A DNA stretch of 16,612 nt from JBCBEX01 sp038528235 (GTDB lineage Bacteria; Bacteroidota; Rhodothermia; Rhodothermales; Rubricoccaceae): positions 1-16,612 of the forward strand of contig JBCBEX010000090.1 in the NCBI GenBank assembly GCA_038528235.1. The letters run 5' to 3'. Numbering within the stretch: the stretch's first letter is position 1; every line of letters starts with the position of its first letter. Positions 4,922 to 10,725 of the stretch are shown one piece after another. The notes under the pieces are model-generated. The model worked only from the letters and a program-made list of their open reading frames with translations. It did not search any database and was not told the origin of the DNA. The position numbers and the translations under genes were made by a program.

Positions 4922-7324
4922 CTACTCCGCGCGAAGCACGCGGGCGGGATCGGCGGCGGCAGCGCGGTAGGTGCGGATGCCCACCGTGGCGAGGGCGAGC
5001 GTGAGCGAGACGCCCAGCCCAAGCGCAAACAGTCCTGGCCCGAGGTCGATGCGGTAGGCGAAGTCGCCGAGCCATGCCCGCAGCGCGAAAAACGCCACCG
5101 GTGCCGCCACGGCGAACCCGAGCAGGACCAGCAGCACGAACTCGCGTGCGAACCGCCCCACGATGTGCCCCGTGCTCGCGCCGAGCACCTTGCGGACGCC
5201 CACCTCCTTGGCCCGCCGCGCCGTCGTGTAGCTCACGAGTCCGAAGAGCCCGATGCAGCCGATCAGGATGGCGACCAGCGCAAAGGCGTTGATGCTGCGC
5301 TGGAACGCCTCCTCGCCTTGGTAGAACTCCGCGATGGCGTCGTCCAGGAACTCATAGTTGTAGACGAACGCCGGGAACGTGTCGCCCCAGGCGGCTTCGA
5401 GCATCTCCAGGGCTTCGGCGCGCTGGTTCATCTGGATGCGCGCCGCGCCCACGTAGGCATAGTCCGGAGCCACCACGATCACCGTCGGGTCGATCTCGTG
5501 ACGCAGCGAGTTGGTGTTGAAGTCGCGCACGACGCCCGTCACGACGCCCTCCCAGTTCCATACGTCCAGCGGCGTGTCGAGCGCGTCGGCGGGGTTCTCG
5601 AAGCCCATCAGCTGCGCCAGCGCTTCGTTGACGATGATGCTGCTGCTGTCGCCCCGCACGAAGTCGCGCCCGGCCACGAGGGACATGCGGTAGGTCTCGA
5701 GGTAGTCCTCCTCGACGAGCTTGATCTGCGCGTTGTTCTCGAAGCGCGTGGTGTCCTTCTCGTAGTGGAAGTTGCCCGCCCACGTGCTGCCGGAGGTGGC
5801 GCCGGAGTTGGAGAAGGTCACCTGCTCGATGGCGCTGTGCGCTTCAAGGCGTGTGGCGAGCGTGGCGAGGTCCGCCTGCTGGTCCGGCACTTCGAACTCG
5901 ACGACGGCGCTCGTGTCGTAGCCCAGCGGTGCCGAGCGGAGGTGCTGCGTCTGGTAGACGGCGGCGAGCGTGCCGATGATGAGGATCTGCGAGATGGCGA
6001 ACTGCACCACCACGAGCCCGCGCCGCACCGAGAGGAAGCCGCCGGGCGCATTGAGTTGGCCCTTGACGACCTCACTCACGCGCAGGCGACTCATCAGCCA
6101 CGCCGGGTAGAGGCCTGAGGCGAGCGTGAGGAGCGCCCCCGCGCCCAGCACAAACGCGAGGAGGAGCAGGTCAGTGAATGGGTTGATCACCAGGCTCTCG
6201 CCGAAGAAGTCGCGGATGAGGAGGCGGGCGGGGTTGGCGAGTAGCAGCGCCACGACCAGGGCGATGGCTGTGAGCAGCGCCGTCTCTGTCATGAAGTAGC
6301 CTCGGATCTCGCGCGGGGTGCCGCCGAGCGCCTTCCGGACGCCGACCTCTTTCGACCGGCGGAAGACGAGGGTCGTGTTGAGGTTGACGAAGTTGATGCA
6401 CGCCGTGAGCAGCAGCAGCAGGCCGATCAGACCGAGCGTGACCATGTCCTCGCGCGTGATGATGCCGCCGTACTCGCTGCCGAAGCGCTCGTCGAAGTGG
6501 AGGGCGGTGAGCGGCTGGAGGAAGTAGGTCAGCTCCGCGTCGTCCTCGATCTCGAAGTGGCGGTCCACGAAGTCGACGAGCTTGGCGTTGACCGTCTCAG
6601 GATCGACGCCTTCGGGGAGCCGCACAAAGGTCTGCACGCCCGACGAGACGCTGCCCCAGTTGTCGGTGATGCGCGAGTGCTCCTCGCCGAGGTTGGCCGA
6701 CATCGCGCCGTGGATGGGCAGCGAACTCGTCTCGACGGGATCGCTCACGATGCCCGACACCGTGAGGTCGAAGGTATTGTCGAAGGTGACGAGGCGCCCG
6801 ATCACGTCCGCTGGGGCCGCATCGTCGCCGAAGTACTTCGCCAGGAGCGTCTCGGAGAGCACGATCGTGTAGGGCCCGTCGAGCGCCGTCGCGGGATCGC
6901 CCGCGAGCCAGTCATAAGCGAAGAGGTCGAAGAAGCCGGGCTGCACGAACGCCATCCCTTCCTCCTCGCGGAACCGCTTGACCTCGCCGCCCTCCTGCTC
7001 GATGGCCATTACCGGCCGGCCGAAGTTGCGGTCGATCAGTACCACGCGGTCGGCCTCGGGGATTTCCTCGCGGAACGCCTCGGCGAACGGGTAGGGGATG
7101 CCGCGCTGGTGGCCCGTGTCGCCGAACTCGGTGCTCTCGTGGACGATGCGAAATGTCCGCTCGGGGTTCGGGTGGTGCCGGTCGAAGCTCGCCTCGTAGC
7201 GGATCTTCTGGAAGATGAGCGTCGCACAGAGCAGGCCGAGCGTGAGGCCGAGCAGGTTGACGAACGTGTGCGTCTTGGTTCGGCGGAAGGCGCGGAGGCT
7301 GGTCTTGAGGTAGTGCGAGAGCAT
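4922..7324 (-). CDS. FtsX/MacB-like ABC transporter permease (two-module, about 800 residues)
   Basis: An inner-membrane permease with two FtsX modules, 800 residues. Predicted membrane segments are near 20-40, 295-316, 346-364, 385-407, 435-457, 678-700, 726-748 and 762-784. Between the first and second, and between the fifth and sixth, lie large periplasmic MacB-core-like domains (ASFDRHHPNPERTFRI at 45-60 is typical of these Bacteroidota permeases). The coupling motif KEVGVRK occurs twice (325-331, 706-712), and the C-terminus ADPARVLRAE is family-typical. Such proteins usually work with a LolD/MacB-type ATPase in mechanotransmission or substrate export, but no ATPase is adjacent. The start at 7324 (MLSHYLKTSLRAF) is chosen because the 46 residues upstream in frame are Arg-rich, lie in the divergent promoter region and are absent from the family. 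It faces the SDR-like gene. Confidence 0.92.
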   Translation of the reverse strand: MLSHYLKTSLRAFRRTKTHTFVNLLGLTLGLLCATLIFQKIRYEASFDRHHPNPERTFRIVHESTEFGDTGHQRGIPYPFAEAFREEIPEADRVVLIDRNFGRPVMAIEQEGGEVKRFREEEGMAFVQPGFFDLFAYDWLAGDPATALDGPYTIVLSETLLAKYFGDDAAPADVIGRLVTFDNTFDLTVSGIVSDPVETSSLPIHGAMSANLGEEHSRITDNWGSVSSGVQTFVRLPEGVDPETVNAKLVDFVDRHFEIEDDAELTYFLQPLTALHFDERFGSEYGGIITREDMVTLGLIGLLLLLTACINFVNLNTTLVFRRSKEVGVRKALGGTPREIRGYFMTETALLTAIALVVALLLANPARLLIRDFFGESLVINPFTDLLLLAFVLGAGALLTLASGLYPAWLMSRLRVSEVVKGQLNAPGGFLSVRRGLVVVQFAISQILIIGTLAAVYQTQHLRSAPLGYDTSAVVEFEVPDQQADLATLATRLEAHSAIEQVTFSNSGATSGSTWAGNFHYEKDTTRFENNAQIKLVEEDYLETYRMSLVAGRDFVRGDSSSIIVNEALAQLMGFENPADALDTPLDVWNWEGVVTGVVRDFNTNSLRHEIDPTVIVVAPDYAYVGAARIQMNQRAEALEMLEAAWGDTFPAFVYNYEFLDDAIAEFYQGEEAFQRSINAFALVAILIGCIGLFGLVSYTTARRAKEVGVRKVLGASTGHIVGRFAREFVLLVLLGFAVAAPVAFFALRAWLGDFAYRIDLGPGLFALGLGVSLTLALATVGIRTYRAAAADPARVLRAE

Positions 7325-7500
7325 AGCGCGGCGAGACGACGGGAAGCGGCAGCAGAACGACGAGCGGCGGACGAGAACCGCCCTACGGGGCGCCTGGCCT
7401 GGAAGTTGCCCTGGCTTTTCGCTCTGTTCGAGGGTAGCGCGGGCGTAAGTTGCCCGCCGCACACGTCGCGCCCTCTCGCGTTCCTCACCCGCGTTTCCCG
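7325..7500. promoter_or_regulatory. Divergent promoter region between permease and beta-helix protein genes
   Basis: These 176 bp must carry promoters for both directions. Two copies of AAGTTGCCC (7403-7411 and 7447-7455) lie 44 bp apart, close to four helical turns. The second copy sits in the short inverted repeat GCGGGC (7439-7444) / GCCCGC (7452-7457). A TAAGTTG at 7446-7452 is faintly similar to the Bacteroidota -7 element but lacks the full TTTG. The paired repeats could be an operator; this is not proven. Confidence 0.4.
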
Positions 7501-9378
7501 ATGCTCCTCCGACGTCTGCTCTGCTGTGCTGTGCCGCTCCTCGGCGCGCTCCTCTTCTGCATGCTAGTCGCGGCGCCCGTGCTCGCGCAGCCCTGGTCGT
7601 CCCCGCTCGCCGCGCCCGACGCCGACGGGCGTCTGACCTATGCGCCCGACGCCGATGGCTTCGTTCTGCCCGACTTCAGCCATGCCGGCTACCGCGGCGG
7701 CCTCGTCCCGCTGCCCGACGTCCCGACCGTCGTGACTGTAGCACCAGGGCCGGGCGACGACACCAACCGCATTCAGGCGGCGATGGACGAAGCTGGGGCG
7801 CGGCCACTCGGAGCAGATGGCTTCCGTGGCGCGGTGCAACTGGCGGCGGGCACCTACGACATCGCGGGGCAGCTCTGGCTCCAGCACGGCGGCGTGGTGC
7901 TGCGCGGCGCAGGCAGCGGCGACGACCCCGCGACGGCCTCGATCCTGCGCGTCACCGGCAACGAGCCCGCGCAGCGCATCCTGCTGCGCGTCGGGGCGCG
8001 GCGCAACACGCTCTGGGGCGGCGAGGTGAGCGGCACCCGCACCGCCGTCACGTCCGAGCGCATCCCCATTGGTGCGCGCAGCTTCACCGTCGCCGACGCC
8101 TCGGCGCTGTCGGTCGGCGACAACCTGATCCTCGTCCACCCGAGCACCCAGACCTGGCTCGACGCCATCGACGGCGGCGGGGTGGACCTCGACCCAGCCT
8201 GGGCTCCCGGCGACGACGACATCGTCTTCAACCGCATCGTCACGGCCCTCGACGGCAACCGCGTGACGGTGGACGTGCCGGTGTTCTACACGCTCGACCG
8301 CCGCCGCAGCGAGTCCTACGTCTACGTCCACAACCGCAACAACCTCGTGACGCAGGTCGGCGTCGAGCAGCTCCGCATCGACATACAGCCGGGCGATGCG
8401 ATCGAGGACCACGCGTGGATCGGGGTCAACCTCGTGACGGTCGAGGACGCCTGGGTGCGCGACGTGGCGGTGAAGGGCTACGGCGGCTCGGCGATCCGCA
8501 CGCGGACGACCACGCGCGCGACGATCACCAACAGCCAGGCGCTCGACCCGCTCGCGCAGATCGCGGGCGAGCGGATGTACGGTTTCAACCTCGACGTGGC
8601 CTCGCAGCACGTCCTCGTGCGCGACAGCTACGCGAGCAACGGGCGGCACCACTACGCCACCGTCGGCGGCGCGCTTACCTCCGGCAACGTCTTCCTCGAC
8701 AACCGCTCCGAGGGCGCGCTCTTCGCCAGCGAGCCGCACCGCCGCTGGAGCATGGGCATCCTCTACGACAACCACCGCGAGCTCTCCGCGCCGGTCATCG
8801 ACAGCCGCCTCCTCTGGATCGGCAACCGCGGCGACTTCGGCGAGGCGCACGGCTGGTCGGCGGCGCACTCGGTCGCGTGGAACGTGGACCTCGGCGCGGG
8901 CTGGCTGCTCTGCCAGCAGCCGCCGACGGCGCAGAACTACAGCATCGGCACAGACGCCGCGTTCGTGATCCACGACGGCCCGTCGGTGCCGTACGCCGGG
9001 GCCGCCTGCTACGAGGAGGGCACCAACCGCGCCGGGACGCTGGAGCCCCGCTCGCTCTACCTCGCCCAACTCGACGACCGCCGCCGCGCCGTCAGCACCG
9101 AGGCCACGCCGGAAACGGCTGCGCTCGAAGTCGAGGTGTTTCCGAATCCGGTTGTCCAGGTCGCTACGGTGCGTCTCATGGTGCCCACCGCAGCAGAGGC
9201 ACGGGTGAGCGTCTACGATGTGCTCGGCCGTCGCGTGGCCGCGCTGCACGACGGGCCGCTCGCGGCGGGGGCACACGCGTTGTCGTGGACGCCGAATCGT
9301 GCCAGCGCGGGCGTCTACGTGCTCGTCGCCGAGGTGGACGGCCAGCGCACGACGCAGCGGCTTTCGGTAGTGCGATGA
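7501..9378 (+). CDS. Secreted right-handed beta-helix (pectate-lyase-fold) protein with T9SS sorting domain
   Basis: A 625-residue exported protein. Residues 1-29 are a signal peptide (RR, hydrophobic core, cleavage near VLA|QPW). The body begins with a PDFSHAGYRGG segment, and GDDTNRIQAAMDEA (about 85-98) resembles the opening of pectate-lyase-superfamily beta-helices. Many short strand repeats follow with asparagine and glycine turns, as in parallel beta-helices of carbohydrate-active or adhesive proteins. Residues about 540-625 form a type IX secretion sorting domain: VFPNPVVQVATVRL, YDVLGRRV, a GVYVLVAE strand and a basic C-terminus. This predicts passage through the Sec system, then T9SS, to the surface or medium. 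No catalytic residues can be named and the substrate is unknown. The start at 7501 is preferred over 7450, which would put 17 residues before the signal peptide. Confidence 0.88.
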   Translation: MLLRRLLCCAVPLLGALLFCMLVAAPVLAQPWSSPLAAPDADGRLTYAPDADGFVLPDFSHAGYRGGLVPLPDVPTVVTVAPGPGDDTNRIQAAMDEAGARPLGADGFRGAVQLAAGTYDIAGQLWLQHGGVVLRGAGSGDDPATASILRVTGNEPAQRILLRVGARRNTLWGGEVSGTRTAVTSERIPIGARSFTVADASALSVGDNLILVHPSTQTWLDAIDGGGVDLDPAWAPGDDDIVFNRIVTALDGNRVTVDVPVFYTLDRRRSESYVYVHNRNNLVTQVGVEQLRIDIQPGDAIEDHAWIGVNLVTVEDAWVRDVAVKGYGGSAIRTRTTTRATITNSQALDPLAQIAGERMYGFNLDVASQHVLVRDSYASNGRHHYATVGGALTSGNVFLDNRSEGALFASEPHRRWSMGILYDNHRELSAPVIDSRLLWIGNRGDFGEAHGWSAAHSVAWNVDLGAGWLLCQQPPTAQNYSIGTDAAFVIHDGPSVPYAGAACYEEGTNRAGTLEPRSLYLAQLDDRRRAVSTEATPETAALEVEVFPNPVVQVATVRLMVPTAAEARVSVYDVLGRRVAALHDGPLAAGAHALSWTPNRASAGVYVLVAEVDGQRTTQRLSVVR

Positions 9379-9394
9379 GGATTGAAGCTGGCCC

Positions 9395-9508
9395 GGCTCC
9401 CCCCGCTTGTACGCCTGCGACGGCGCACAAGCTGTCCCCCTCGAACTCGAGGGGGACAGTTTTTGGTGAATGGGGAGCGCAGCGACCGTCGCCAAAAACG
9501 GGGGAGCC
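9395..9508. repeat. Cloverleaf-forming palindromic element upstream of gluQ
   Basis: A closing stem GGCTCCCCC (9395-9403) / GGGGGAGCC (9500-9508) encloses three abutting hairpins. Arm 1 is 9405-9415 / 9422-9432 (11 positions, one A-C mismatch, loop TGCGAC). Arm 2 is 9432-9443 / 9448-9459 (12 perfect pairs, loop AACT). Arm 3 is 9459-9469 / 9489-9499 (11 pairs, one G-T wobble, 19-nt loop). Almost every base outside the loops is paired. It could be a mobile REP-like palindrome, a structured leader RNA for gluQ, or both. Confidence 0.75.
9432..9464 (+). terminator. Intrinsic terminator-like hairpin after the beta-helix protein gene
   Basis: CTGTCCCCCTCG (9432-9443) pairs perfectly with CGAGGGGGACAG (9448-9459) over a 4-nt loop and is followed directly by TTTTT (9460-9464), the classic form of a Rho-independent terminator. 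It lies 54 bp after the stop at 9378. The T-run is also the 5' strand of arm 3 in the cloverleaf, so the two structures compete and read-through into gluQ could be conditional. Confidence 0.75.
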
Positions 9509-9519
9509 GCATGTAGCAT

Positions 9520-9524
9520 AGGAG
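9520..9524 (+). promoter_or_regulatory. Shine-Dalgarno AGGAG for gluQ
   Basis: AGGAG ends 4 nt before the ATG at 9529 and confirms that start. Most other genes in this window lack a recognisable ribosome binding site, so this one stands out. Confidence 0.7.
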
Positions 9525-9528
9525 CGAA

Positions 9529-10548
9529 ATGAGTGAAGTTCGAGGCCGCTTTGCCCCCTCGCCGACCGGGTTGCTGCACGTCGGCAGCGCGCGGACGGCG
9601 CTCGTGGCGTGGCTCTCGGCGCGGAGCCAGGGCGGCGCGTTCGTGTGGCGGCTCGAAGACCTCGACGGGCCGCGCGTGGTGCCGGGTGTCGCCGCCGAGC
9701 AGATGCGCGACCTCGCCTGGCTGGGCCTCGACTGGGACGAAGGCCCCGCGCTTGCCACGGACGACGGCGTGCGCTTCCCCGAGCGCGGCGACCTCGGCCC
9801 CTACGCGCAGTCCGAGCGCTTCGACCGCTACGAGGCCGCCCTCGACCGCCTTGCTGCTGATGGGCATCTTTTTCCGTGCGACCGCTCGCGCAAGGACCTC
9901 CTCCGACTCGCCTCCGCGCCACATGCCGGAGTTGGTATGCCCGCCTACCCGAAGGCGCTGCGCCCGGCTGACCTCGCGCCGGACTGGTACGCCCGCTACC
10001 GCTCCGACCCTCCGACCCCGCGCGACGTGGGCTCCGCGCTCCGCTTCCGCGTGGACGACGTGCCCGTCTCGTTCCACGACCGCGTCCAGGGACCGCTCAC
10101 GCAGGACGTGGCGGCCGAGACGGGCGACTTCGTGCTCAAGCGCCGCGATGGCGTCTACGCCTACCAACTCGCCGTCGTCGTGGACGATATCGCGATGGGC
10201 GTTACCGAGGTCGTGCGCGGCGCCGACCTGCTCGACTCGACGGGGCGGCAGATCCAACTCATCCGGGCGCTCGAGGGCACGATACCGACTTACGCTCACG
10301 TGCCCATCGTGGTGAACTCGGACGGCGAGAAGCTCTCCAAGCGCGACGAGGCGCTCACGCTGGCCAGCCTCCGCGACGCGGGCGTCGAGCCCCAGCAACT
10401 CGTCGGGGCGCTGGCGCAGTCGCTGGGGCTGGTCGAGACGGACGCACCTGTCACGCCGAAGGCCTTGGTTGACACCTTCGCGTGGACACGAATACGTCGG
10501 GACGATTGGCGGCTTCCCGAGGCGTTCTCGGCCCGACTGGGTGCCTGA
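9529..10548 (+). CDS. gluQ: Glutamyl-Q tRNA(Asp) synthetase
   Basis: A truncated class I GluRS paralogue that activates glutamate and attaches it to queuosine-34 of tRNA(Asp). Signatures are RFAPSPTGLLHVGSARTAL (7-25, containing the HIGH-like HVGS at 17-20) and the KMSKS-like KLSKR (268-272). The protein stops after the catalytic core at 339 residues, with no anticodon-binding domain, as expected for GluQ and unlike GltX. The E. coli enzyme has a zinc site of three Cys and one Tyr. Here C117 and Y140 remain, but the other two positions appear to be R119 and L144, so zinc is probably not bound. The start follows an AGGAG site. The gene stands alone between two secreted-protein genes. Confidence 0.93.
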   Translation: MSEVRGRFAPSPTGLLHVGSARTALVAWLSARSQGGAFVWRLEDLDGPRVVPGVAAEQMRDLAWLGLDWDEGPALATDDGVRFPERGDLGPYAQSERFDRYEAALDRLAADGHLFPCDRSRKDLLRLASAPHAGVGMPAYPKALRPADLAPDWYARYRSDPPTPRDVGSALRFRVDDVPVSFHDRVQGPLTQDVAAETGDFVLKRRDGVYAYQLAVVVDDIAMGVTEVVRGADLLDSTGRQIQLIRALEGTIPTYAHVPIVVNSDGEKLSKRDEALTLASLRDAGVEPQQLVGALAQSLGLVETDAPVTPKALVDTFAWTRIRRDDWRLPEAFSARLGA

Positions 10549-10614
10549 GAAAGGGCCCCGTGCGGCAGGGTAGGGCACCGGGCGACATAGTGTTTACCCC
10601 GATAGTGGACTTTG

Positions 10615-10639
10615 GTCCGAGGTATCGTTACCCTCGGAC
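10615..10639. promoter_or_regulatory. Hairpin in the leader of the S8 protease gene
   Basis: GTCCGAGG (10615-10622) and CCTCGGAC (10632-10639) are an exact 8-bp inverted repeat. The stem extends by T-A and A-T pairs if one C is bulged, leaving a TCGT loop. There is no T-run after it, so it is a weak terminator for gluQ. It lies 87 bp before the protease start and could be an operator or a leader RNA structure. The intergenic space 10549-10725 (177 bp) shows no clear promoter boxes. Confidence 0.45.
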
Positions 10640-10725
10640 TCCGCACACCCGCTTCATACTCGCGGGACTCCTTCGTCATGGCGTACACGCGCTGCGCTCC
10701 CTCCTCCTTCCATCTAGGTAGCTCT

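Noticed and set aside
7325..7462. Longer N-terminus for the permease, starting at 7462
   Set aside because: The extra 46 residues are Arg/Ala/Gln-rich, absent from the family, and occupy the divergent promoter region. MLSHYLKTSLRAF at 7324 is the usual family start.
7564..10578. Very long open frame on the - strand (about 1000 codons), and similar ones at 10756-13191 (-), 1836-3824 (-) and 4850-6118 (+)
   Set aside because: They run antisense through well-supported genes and, in several cases, across gene boundaries. Their products are Arg/Val/Ala-rich without motifs, as expected from GC-rich codon bias.
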